Part shown: positions 27,342 through 34,750 of the stretch, one piece after another | Position numbering within the stretch: the stretch's first letter is position 1 | Layout: the number at the start of each line of letters is the position of its first letter | Source of the DNA: Nannocystis pusilla | Lineage (GTDB): Bacteria > Myxococcota_A > Polyangia > Nannocystales > Nannocystaceae | Assembly (NCBI RefSeq): GCF_020073745.1 | Contig: NZ_JAIRAU010000021.1 | Span: forward strand, 1-56,001 | Length of the DNA: 56,001 bases | Reading direction: 5' to 3' | Made by a program: the position numbers and the translations under genes | Notes under the pieces: generated by a model | Told to the model about the DNA's origin: nothing | Seen by the model: only the letters and a program-made list of their open reading frames with translations | Database searches by the model: none

Positions 27342-28679
27342 GTGAGCGACCGCGGAGAACCGACGCTGGCCGGTTGGGGCAACCTCGCGGTGCCCGGGCG
27401 CGAGGTGCTGGGCGAAGACCTCGAGCGCGAGACGCGAGGCGCAGTGCTCAGCCGCGGGCTCGGGCGCTCGTACGGCGACTCGTCGCTGCCGCCGCCGTCG
27501 CGCCGCGAGGTGGTCGGCACGCGCATGGCCGACCGGATCCTCCACTGGGACGGCCACTCCGGCATCCTCCGCGCAGAGGCCGGGTTCTCGCTGTGGGAGT
27601 TCAACCGGCTGTTCCTGCGCCGCGGGTGGTTCATCGGCTCGACGCCCGGCACCCAGTTCGTGACACTCGGCGGGATGGTGGCGTCGGACGTGCACGGCAA
27701 GGGCCATCACAGCCACGGGTGCTTCGGCTCGCGCCACGTCCGCTCGCTGCGCATGCGCTTGCCCTCGGGCGACCTGGTCGAATGTTCACCCGAGCGCGAC
27801 CCCGAGCTGTTCTGGGCCACAGTCGGCGGGATGGGACTCACAGGTCACATCCTCGAGGTCGAATGCCAGACGCAGGCGATCCCGTCGCCGTGGATCTGGA
27901 GCGAGTCCGAGCGGGTCGACGACATCGATCAATTCATCGCCGGCCTGAAGGAGGCGGGCAAGACGTGGCCGTTCACGGTGGGCTGGATCGACTGCCTGTC
28001 GCGCGGCAAGCACATGGGCCGCGGGCTGCTCGACCGCGGGCGCTGGGCGACGCCGGAGGAGACGGGCGGCAAGCCGCTGCCGGTCACGCGCCGGCTGGCG
28101 ATGCCGTTCATGTTCCCCGAGTTCGTGCTGCGCCTGAAGCTGACGACGCAGGCGTTCAACACGATGTGGTTCTGGAAGCACGTGCCGCGGGTGAAGAAGA
28201 AGCTGTGCCACCCGGACAGCTTCTTCTACCCGCTCGACGCCATCCTGCAGTGGAACCGGATCTACGGCCGCCGCGGCTTCACGCAGTACCAGTGCGTGCT
28301 GCCCGACGAGGCCGGCCAGGGCGCGGCCCGCCGCTTCCTCGACCTGCTGACCCGCCGCGGCGGGGCCTCGTTCCTGTGCGTGATCAAGGACGCAGCCGCG
28401 GAGGGGCAGGGGATGCTCAGCTTCCTCCGCCCCGGCATCTCGATCGCGGTCGACTTCGCCGTCCGCGACGACACGCAGCAGCTCATCGACGCGCTCAACG
28501 AGCTGGTGATCGCGGAGGGCGGGCGCATCTACCTGTCGAAGGACGCGTTCACCCGCCCGGAGCACTACGCGGCCATGGACCCGCGCCTGCCGCGGTTCCT
28601 GGCGGTCCGCGACCGCATCGACCCGCAGCGGACGATCCGCTCGGCCCAGTCGGTGCGGCTGTTCGGCGATCCGCGCTGA
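27342..28679 (+). CDS. FAD-dependent oxidase, DprE1-like
   Basis: The 445-residue flavoprotein has the VAO-type FAD-binding motifs SRGLGRSYGDSSLP (residues 37-50) and GGMVASDVHGKGHHSHG (near 108-124), the latter typical of the decaprenylphosphoryl-ribose 2-oxidase branch. In actinobacteria DprE1 oxidises polyprenyl-phosphate ribose and DprE2 reduces the keto sugar to arabinose. A DprE2-like SDR gene follows 400 bp downstream on the same strand, which supports the pairing. In this Gram-negative host the lipid-linked sugar is unknown. GTG start, leaderless promoter. Confidence 0.82.
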   Translation: MSDRGEPTLAGWGNLAVPGREVLGEDLERETRGAVLSRGLGRSYGDSSLPPPSRREVVGTRMADRILHWDGHSGILRAEAGFSLWEFNRLFLRRGWFIGSTPGTQFVTLGGMVASDVHGKGHHSHGCFGSRHVRSLRMRLPSGDLVECSPERDPELFWATVGGMGLTGHILEVECQTQAIPSPWIWSESERVDDIDQFIAGLKEAGKTWPFTVGWIDCLSRGKHMGRGLLDRGRWATPEETGGKPLPVTRRLAMPFMFPEFVLRLKLTTQAFNTMWFWKHVPRVKKKLCHPDSFFYPLDAILQWNRIYGRRGFTQYQCVLPDEAGQGAARRFLDLLTRRGGASFLCVIKDAAAEGQGMLSFLRPGISIAVDFAVRDDTQQLIDALNELVIAEGGRIYLSKDAFTRPEHYAAMDPRLPRFLAVRDRIDPQRTIRSAQSVRLFGDPR

Positions 28680-28689
28680 GTTGCCCGAA

Positions 28690-28801
28690 GGACATGTCCA
28701 TGCGGGCATGTCCTTTTCGCCATGTGGCTTGAGGCATGCATGAAGAAACATGTCCATTCGGTCATGATCGTATGGACATGTTCGATCGAGCATGCCCTTG
28801 A
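28690..28801. repeat. 14-bp phased repeat array C
   Basis: Eight units have CATG cores at 28693, 28707, 28721, 28735, 28749, 28763, 28777 and 28791, an unbroken 14-bp register over 112 bp. Best units read GGACATGTCC and GGGCATGTCC. It begins 10 bp after the DprE1-like stop codon. Confidence 0.92.
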
Positions 28802-29076
28802 ACCCCCGGGGCGCGGATACTCTGGGCCCGGGCGGCGTCCGGCGTCGACCTGCCGGCCGCGAAGGCGCGCTCGCCGGGGCGCGCAGGATCTCGTCGGCGC
28901 AGGCTGCGATCTTCGACGAGGTCCCCCTCGCGGCCGGCGGGGGCGGGCTCGGCGACCCTCGTCGCGCCGCCTCGGGCAGGCTGGGCCCGGCACGGGGATC
29001 GCGGGGCCGCTCGGCGCGGCGGAGAAAGCCGCGGGCGGGTTGAATTGCTGCGGGGGCGGCACTAGCCTGCCGGGGC
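28802..29076. other. Gene-free spacer before the SDR gene
   Basis: About 275 bp of GC-rich DNA with no convincing gene on either strand; it must contain any separate promoter for the SDR gene. Confidence 0.4.
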
Positions 29077-29817
29077 ATGCGAGTGGTGCTGCTCGGAGCG
29101 ACGAGAGGGATGGGGCGCGCGCTGGCGCGACGCATGGCGGAGCGCGGCGACCAGCTGTTCCTGCTCGGCCGCGATCCGGAGGAGCTGCAGCGCAGCGCGG
29201 CCGACCTCGCGGCCCGCCACCCGCAGCACGCGCCGGTCGGGACGCACGCGTGTGACCTGGCGTCGTCGGCGAGCTTCCCGGCGGCGCTCGACGCAGCAGA
29301 GGCGGCCCTCGGCGGGTTCGACACCGTGGTGGTGACGGCCGGGCTGTTCGCCACGCAGGAGGCGATGGAGGCCGACACGGCGCTGGCGGAGCAGGTGCTG
29401 GCGGTCGACTTCACCGGGACGGTGATCTTCTGCGAGCACGCGCGCAAGCGCCTGCTGGGGCGCGGCGGCGGGACGCTGTGCGTGTTCTCGTCGGTGGCCG
29501 GCGAGCGCGGACGCAAGCCGGTGGTGCTGTACGGGGCGGCCAAGGCCGGGCTGTCGCGCTACCTCGAGGGGCTCGACCACAAGTTCTGCGCGCAGGGCCT
29601 GAAGACGGTGTGCGTCAAGCCCGGGTTCGTGAAGACGGGGATGACCGCGGGACTGAAGCCGCCGCCGTTCGCCGGCGAGCCCGAGGCGGTGGCGCAGCAG
29701 GTGCTGCGGGCCATCGACGGCGGGCTGCCGGTCGTCTACACGCCGTCGATCTGGCGCTGGGTGATGCTGGTGATCCGCTGGCTGCCGCGCTTCGTGATGC
29801 GCAAGATCGGGTTCTGA
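29077..29817 (+). CDS. Short-chain dehydrogenase, DprE2-like
   Basis: The 246-residue SDR has a GATRGMGR nucleotide-binding motif at residues 7-14 and a catalytic YGAAKAG near 150, with Ser in FSSVAG upstream. The C-terminus ends in a hydrophobic helix (WVMLVIRWLPRFVM), a feature of the DprE2-type enzymes that act on lipid-linked sugars at the membrane. With the upstream DprE1-like oxidase it may form a two-step epimerase. Other SDR substrates are possible. Confidence 0.8.
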   Translation: MRVVLLGATRGMGRALARRMAERGDQLFLLGRDPEELQRSAADLAARHPQHAPVGTHACDLASSASFPAALDAAEAALGGFDTVVVTAGLFATQEAMEADTALAEQVLAVDFTGTVIFCEHARKRLLGRGGGTLCVFSSVAGERGRKPVVLYGAAKAGLSRYLEGLDHKFCAQGLKTVCVKPGFVKTGMTAGLKPPPFAGEPEAVAQQVLRAIDGGLPVVYTPSIWRWVMLVIRWLPRFVMRKIGF

Positions 29818-29935
29818 GGCGCGCGAATCGTCGACGGGTGCTGGCCGCAGTGGAGCTCATGCTGGCGTGGCGGGGCGCCGATCGCAAGCGACGTCCCGGA
29901 CGAGCTCGCGGCGGAGGCCGCGGCGAAGGCCCTGA

Positions 29936-29977
29936 GCGCATGTCCGTTCGCACATGACCCGAAGGTCAGGCCGCGGC
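29936..29977. repeat. 14-bp phased repeat array G
   Basis: Units at 29939, 29953 and 29967 with spacers GTTC and CGAA. The last unit contains the stop codon of the histidine kinase (29966-29968). Confidence 0.7.
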
Positions 29978-31726
29978 GAGGCGCGGCAACCACAGGATGA
30001 CGGCGGTGCCGCCGCCCTCGCGGGCCTCGATGCGGAGGTTGCCGCCGTGGGCGTCGATGATCTCGCGGCACAGCGGCAGGCCGAGGCCGGTGCCGGTGCG
30101 CTTGGTCGAGTAGAACGGCAGCAGGACCTTGGGCAGGAGCTCGGGCGGGATGCCGGGGCCGCGGTCGAGGACCTGGATCTCGTCGCCCTCGCGGTGGGCG
30201 CGGAGGCGCAGGGTGACCTCCTCGGGCGGGCCGCCGGCCTCGACGGCGTTCTTGAGCAGGTTGATGAGGGCCTGCTCGATCTGGCTGCGGTCGACGGCGT
30301 TGACGGTGTTGAGGTCCTCGGGCGCGGCGTCGATCTTGAACTGGACCAGCTCGTCGAGCCGGTCGATGAGGCTGCGCCACTTGGTGCTCTCGAGCCGCGG
30401 GCGCGGCAGGCGGGCGAACTGGGTGTAGCCCTTGAGGAACTCGCCGAGGTGCTTGCTGCGCTCGGAGATGGTGTCGATGATGCGGTCGAGGCGGGCGTCG
30501 CGGGCCTCGGCGGCGTTGATCAGGCGCGCGGAGTGCAGCAGCGACGAGATCGGGGCGAGGGTGTTGTTGATCTCGTGGGCGATCAGGCGGATGACCTTCT
30601 TCCACACCTCGACCTCCTGGCGCGCGAGCTCGCGGGTCAGGCGCTTGAAGGCGTAGGCGGTGTGCGGGCGGCCGCTGATCTGCACGTTGCGCATGACGAG
30701 GTGGTAGGCCTCGAAGTCGCCGCCCTGGTGGTCGACGGTGAAGATCGAGTCGCGGCCGCGACCGACGGCCTCGCGCAGCTCGTTGGGGAGGGCGGTGAGG
30801 AGGTCGGCGAAGCGGGCGCCGACCAGGCGGCTGTCAGGTAACTTGAGCCATGTCTGCGCGGCCAGGTTGGCGTAGTCGACGGCGCCGTGCTCGTCGCACA
30901 GGATGTAGGCGGTCTCGGTGACGGCGAGCAGGGTCTCGAGCAGGACCTCGCGCTCCTCGAGCTCGAGCTTGGTCTGGCGCAGCTCGGACAGGTCGGTGAT
31001 GACGCCCTCGAGCGCGATCAGGTTGTTGTCGTCGAAGACCCCCTGGCCCTGGGCCCACAGCCACTTGCAAGCGCCGGCCGCGGTGTGCAGGCGGTAGGTG
31101 ACGCGGAAGGGGCGGCGCTCGGCGACGGCCTGGTCGATCTGGGCGCGCACGCGGTCGCGGTCCTCGTGGTGGACGAGGCCGATGAAGTGGACCCGGCCGG
31201 AGGTGAACTCCTCGGGCGCGTAGCCGGTGAGGTCGTAGCAGCCCTCGCTGACGAACAGCATGGTCCAGTCGACGTCGTTGAGGCAGCGGTAGACCACGCC
31301 GGGCAGGTTGGCGATGAGGGTCTGGAGCGAGCCCTGGCTGTCCGAAAGGGCAGGTGAGTGGCCGGGCACGCGCTCGCGCAGCCTGAGCGCGGCGGCGATC
31401 CGGGCCGACAGGACGGCGCGGCTGCACGGGAGGACCACGAAGTCGCTGGCCCCGGCGCCGACCAGGGCCTCGGCGCGGCTGTCGTCGTCGGTGACGGCGA
31501 GGATCGGCCGCGGCAGCTCGGCCAGGGCCGCCTCGACGCCGACGAGGTCGCAGGTGTCCAGGATCGTGAGGCCGATCCGCGCCCGGTCGTAACCGGTGGC
31601 GAGATCGCTGATGTGCACGACGGGGCGGCCGCGGGCGCGCAGGAGGCTGTGGAGGTCGTCGAGGACGGCCGGGTCGCGGGTGACGACCAGGACCGCAGGC
31701 GTGGCGTGAAGATCGGAGGCTGTCAC
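29966..31726 (-). CDS. PAS-domain sensor histidine kinase with receiver-like N-terminus
   Basis: About 586 residues. The N-terminus resembles a receiver fold (VLVVTRDPAVLDDLHS, later DFVVLPC) but the usual phospho-Asp strand reads LTILDTCDL and may be degenerate. Two PAS domains follow (VVYRCLNDVDWTMLFVSEG, then YILCDEHGAVDYAN). The kinase part has the H-box VIRLIAHEINNTLAPI, an N-box INLLKNAVEAG, and G-boxes DRGPGIPP and GTGLGLPL. No membrane span is seen, so it is probably cytoplasmic. GTG start at 31726 chosen over a TTG at 31783. Repeat-like units occur at 30832-30873 and at 31334-31361, the second in the linker between receiver and PAS. Confidence 0.88.
   Translation of the reverse strand: MTASDLHATPAVLVVTRDPAVLDDLHSLLRARGRPVVHISDLATGYDRARIGLTILDTCDLVGVEAALAELPRPILAVTDDDSRAEALVGAGASDFVVLPCSRAVLSARIAAALRLRERVPGHSPALSDSQGSLQTLIANLPGVVYRCLNDVDWTMLFVSEGCYDLTGYAPEEFTSGRVHFIGLVHHEDRDRVRAQIDQAVAERRPFRVTYRLHTAAGACKWLWAQGQGVFDDNNLIALEGVITDLSELRQTKLELEEREVLLETLLAVTETAYILCDEHGAVDYANLAAQTWLKLPDSRLVGARFADLLTALPNELREAVGRGRDSIFTVDHQGGDFEAYHLVMRNVQISGRPHTAYAFKRLTRELARQEVEVWKKVIRLIAHEINNTLAPISSLLHSARLINAAEARDARLDRIIDTISERSKHLGEFLKGYTQFARLPRPRLESTKWRSLIDRLDELVQFKIDAAPEDLNTVNAVDRSQIEQALINLLKNAVEAGGPPEEVTLRLRAHREGDEIQVLDRGPGIPPELLPKVLLPFYSTKRTGTGLGLPLCREIIDAHGGNLRIEAREGGGTAVILWLPRLAAA
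31334..31361. repeat. In-gene 14-bp repeat pair (kinase linker)
   Basis: Cores at 31337 (GCTG) and 31351 (CAGG) with spacer GAAA encode the ALSDSQ linker between the receiver-like and PAS domains. Confidence 0.45.
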
Positions 31727-31874
31727 AGGATGGTTTGGCCCGAAGCGCTGCGAGGTGCCGGGGAGCACCAGGTCCCCGCACAAGGGTACCCGCCTGCGAT
31801 CGCGCTGAGAAGCCGGGCGTGCTGCGGGCGAGGAGGAGGCGAGGGCGGGGCTTTACGGCCGCATCGCCGCCGGG

Positions 31875-31880
31875 TAGCGT
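31875..31880 (+). promoter_or_regulatory. -10-like box of the metalloprotease-like gene
   Basis: TAGCGT ends 6 nt before the ATG at 31887; there is no Shine-Dalgarno sequence. Confidence 0.3.
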
Positions 31881-31886
31881 GCGACC

Positions 31887-33452
31887 ATGCTGACTTCGCT
31901 TGTTGGTCTGTCGCTCGCGCTCGCGTCGCTCACGCTCGACGAGGCGGCCACGGCGCCGCCCCGGATCGTGCCGGGAGCGCCGATCTCGGCCGGTACGCCC
32001 TGGGCTCTGGCCCCCGACGACGGGCCGCGCACGTACTTCGAAGCGGTGTTCGGCGGGCCCTACGACCCCACGCTGGCGGCGCCGCTGCGCGACGGCAACC
32101 TGGTCTACGACGGCGAGAGCATGGCGCGGAGCGTGCTGGAGCAGCAGGGGCTGCCGTTGCCCGCGCTCGACAACGAGCCGACGGCGGGGATCCTCTACCT
32201 GGCGATGGACGGCGTGACGCTGCGTCCGAAGTGCAACGGGTTCTCGCCGCAGAACGCCAACGCGGCGCTCAACTGCTCGCCGCTGGTGTCCAAGGAGACG
32301 GTCTTCCCGAAGCCCCCCGGCGGCGAGAACACCAAGGCGGTGGTGCTCCAGGAGCTGCAGAACTACTACGCGGCGTTCAACCTGGTGCTGACGACCAACC
32401 GCCCGCCGGACTACCTGCCGTACACGATGGCGGTCATCGGCGGGTCGTCGCAGAACGCGGGCCAGGGCGGCGGCGTGTGCGGGATCGCCAACGTCGCCTG
32501 CGACGGGGCCAAGCGCAACCACGTGTCGCTGTCGTTCCCCGACAGCTGCGTCGGCGTGACCGCGGAGGTGGCCGCGCAGGAGACCGCTCACAACTGGGGC
32601 CTCGAGCACACCGACGTGCAGGCCGACCTGATGTACCCGTTCGTCGCCGGCGGCAGCGCGTTCCGCAACGAGTGCATGGACATCTCGCACGCGACCGGCA
32701 GCGGGGTCACCCAGTGCACGTACGTGCACGAGCTCTACTGTCCGCAAGGCCAGGGCGAGCAGCAGAACTCGCACGCCGAGCTGCTCGGGGTGTTCGGGCC
32801 GCGCGAGGCCGACACGGTCGCGCCGGAGATCCTGAGCATCTCGCCGGCCGACGGCAGCGTGTTCATGCAGGGCGAGTCGTTCCTGGTCACGGCCGACATC
32901 AGCGACGACAAGAACATGATCGGGGTCAAGTGGACCTGGCTCGACGGGCTGCCGCCCGACCTCGCCGAGAAGGGCTACTCGCGCTGCACCAACCAGGTGT
33001 GCAACGACGACTTCCCGGCGTGGCGCCCGATCGAGGGCCCGTGGGACTTCGTCCAGGTCACCAAGCCGCCCCCGGGCACCTACTCGTTCAAGCTCGAGGT
33101 GATGGACGCCTACGGCAACGCGACCAGCCAGACGATCGCGGTCACGGTGATGCCGAAGGAGGGAGCCACCAGCGGCGAGCCCGACCCGACCGGCGGCGAG
33201 TCGACCGGCGAGCCCGATCCGACCGGCGAGCCGACGACCGGCGCGAGCGGCGACGACGACTCCGGCGACGTCGACCCGAGCGCGGGGTCGGCCACGACCG
33301 TGACCACCCTGGGCCCCGGCACCGACACCGGCCAGCCGGGCACCGGCGAGGACGACGGCTGCAACTGCCGCGCGCAGGACCGGCCGCGCGCGTCGTGGCT
33401 GCTGCTGGCGGCCGTGCTGCTGCCGCTGCGGCGCCGCTCGCGGCGGGCGTGA
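31887..33452 (+). CDS. Secreted metalloprotease-like protein with altered zinc motif and MYXO-CTERM-like tail
   Basis: The 521-residue protein starts with a signal peptide (LTSLVGLSLALASL). Near residues 231-241 it carries QETAHNWGLEH, which is the HExxHxxGxxH zinc motif of metzincins with the first His replaced by Gln (codon CAG instead of CAC or CAT). The rest of the site (AHNWGLEHTD, then LMYP giving the Met-turn) is intact. Cys-rich surroundings and a C-terminal Ig-like domain (ILSISPADGS) follow. A repeated Gly-Glu-Pro-Asp-Pro-Thr linker leads to a Cys-containing end, a hydrophobic helix and Arg-rich tail. It may be an inactive binding protein or may use Gln as ligand. Confidence 0.8.
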   Translation: MLTSLVGLSLALASLTLDEAATAPPRIVPGAPISAGTPWALAPDDGPRTYFEAVFGGPYDPTLAAPLRDGNLVYDGESMARSVLEQQGLPLPALDNEPTAGILYLAMDGVTLRPKCNGFSPQNANAALNCSPLVSKETVFPKPPGGENTKAVVLQELQNYYAAFNLVLTTNRPPDYLPYTMAVIGGSSQNAGQGGGVCGIANVACDGAKRNHVSLSFPDSCVGVTAEVAAQETAHNWGLEHTDVQADLMYPFVAGGSAFRNECMDISHATGSGVTQCTYVHELYCPQGQGEQQNSHAELLGVFGPREADTVAPEILSISPADGSVFMQGESFLVTADISDDKNMIGVKWTWLDGLPPDLAEKGYSRCTNQVCNDDFPAWRPIEGPWDFVQVTKPPPGTYSFKLEVMDAYGNATSQTIAVTVMPKEGATSGEPDPTGGESTGEPDPTGEPTTGASGDDDSGDVDPSAGSATTVTTLGPGTDTGQPGTGEDDGCNCRAQDRPRASWLLLAAVLLPLRRRSRRA

Positions 33453-33462
33453 GGGCGAGGGG

Positions 33463-33560
33463 GTGTCTGTCCTGAAGTGCATGGCTTGATGGCCATGTGC
33501 TTCGAGACATGGCGAATGGGCCATGGATGAACGGCCATGCTCGATCGGTCAGGTGCCGTC
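33463..33560. repeat. 14-bp phased repeat array D
   Basis: Cores at 33480, 33494, 33508, 33522 and 33536 are CATG, 33550 is CAGG, and a weaker unit lies at 33466; all are 14 bp apart. It fills the convergent junction, and the last unit contains the radical SAM stop codon (33549-33551). Confidence 0.88.
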
Positions 33561-34730
33561 GTCGTCGCGGCCGGGCTCCTGGCGCACGCCGAGGGCGTCG
33601 GCCTTGCGGGCCTCGGCGCGGCGGCGGGCCTGGTACAGGCGCACGCCCTCGACGGTGATTTGGCCCACGGGCGGGGCCTCGGGGGCGCGCGGCGGGGTCG
33701 GCTCGTCGCCGGCCGAGACGGCGGTGCGGGCGGCCCCGTGGCGGCGGAACTCGTCGCGCCACGAGGAGAGGGTGCGATCGGAGACGGTCGGATCGCTGGG
33801 GTCGTCGAGGATCGCGCGCACGATCGGCTCGGGGTCGACGAACTGCGGCGCGAGCTCGGCGGGGTCGTAGGCGCCGCCGCGGTCGAACAGGCCGCCGCAG
33901 ATCGGGCGCAGGCGACAGGCGCCGCAGGCGGGCGCATAGAGGTGGCCCCAGGCGGTCTGGCGCACGGTCTGCTTGTCGTCGAGGAAGTGGACGACGCGCT
34001 CCTCGCCCTTGACGATCTTGCGCGTCTCGGTGCTGGCCCACGCGAACTCGCCCATGTAGCACAGGGGGACCTTCTCGACGCGGAAGGTGCGGCCGCCGGC
34101 GTGGAGCAGCCGCATGGCCCGCAGGAGCGACAGCTCGAACTGCTCCAGGCGCGGGACGAACTCGGCCTGGTTGACCTCGGCGCGGCCCATCGACGGGTCG
34201 AGGTTGTTCCACACGAAGTGGCGCACGTACGGGTGGTGGGCGAGGAAGTGGCGGATGTTGCGGTCGAGGTGGTCGGCGTTGAGGCGGTTGATGACGCAGT
34301 TGACGTGGACGTCGATGCCGACCTCGTGGGCGCGATCGAGGGCGGCGAAGGCCCTGTCGAGGGTGCCGGGGGCGCCGCGCAGGCGGGCCTCGACGTCGGG
34401 CAGGACGGAGTAGATCGAGACGTGGACGCGGCGCACGCCGGCGTCGGCGAGGGCGCGCGCGAACGCGGGATCGGCGAGGCGAGTGCCGTTGGTGATGACG
34501 CGGACGTCGAGGCCGCGACCGCTGGCGTAGGCGGCGATCGCCGGCAGCTCGGGGTGGAGCGTGGGCTCGCCCCCGGTGAGGATGACGCCGAAGTAGTCGC
34601 GCGCGACGAGGTCGTCGACCAGCGCCTGCATCGACTCGAGGGTGTGCACGTAGGGCGTGGCCGGGTTGCTGCAAAACCCGCAGAAGTGGTTGCAGTGGCG
34701 GACGACCTGGATGTAGCCGAGGTTGGCCAC
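33549..34730 (-). CDS. Radical SAM protein with C-terminal Cys cluster
   Basis: The 393-residue protein starts at a GTG giving an N-terminus that runs straight into the cluster motif Cys13-x3-Cys17-x2-Cys20 (RHCNHFCGFC), followed by LTGGEPTLHPEL and ITNGTR, all standard for radical SAM enzymes of the MoaA/SPASM type. A second Cys set (PLCYMGEF, CGACRLRPICGG) near residues 275-325 suggests an auxiliary iron-sulfur cluster. It lies 20 bp after thrA on the same strand, so the two are probably co-transcribed. No small peptide gene is next to it. The product is unknown. Confidence 0.8.
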   Translation of the reverse strand: MANLGYIQVVRHCNHFCGFCSNPATPYVHTLESMQALVDDLVARDYFGVILTGGEPTLHPELPAIAAYASGRGLDVRVITNGTRLADPAFARALADAGVRRVHVSIYSVLPDVEARLRGAPGTLDRAFAALDRAHEVGIDVHVNCVINRLNADHLDRNIRHFLAHHPYVRHFVWNNLDPSMGRAEVNQAEFVPRLEQFELSLLRAMRLLHAGGRTFRVEKVPLCYMGEFAWASTETRKIVKGEERVVHFLDDKQTVRQTAWGHLYAPACGACRLRPICGGLFDRGGAYDPAELAPQFVDPEPIVRAILDDPSDPTVSDRTLSSWRDEFRRHGAARTAVSAGDEPTPPRAPEAPPVGQITVEGVRLYQARRRAEARKADALGVRQEPGRDDDGT

Positions 34731-34750
34731 GTGACCCCGAAGGTAGCGCG

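Noticed and set aside
28690..28801. CRISPR array
   Set aside because: The unit is only 14 bp with 4-nt spacers, units drift, and no cas genes are present.
28690..28801. Resemblance of GGACATGTCC to the animal p53 half-site
   Set aside because: The match to RRRCWWGYYY is real but irrelevant in a bacterium.
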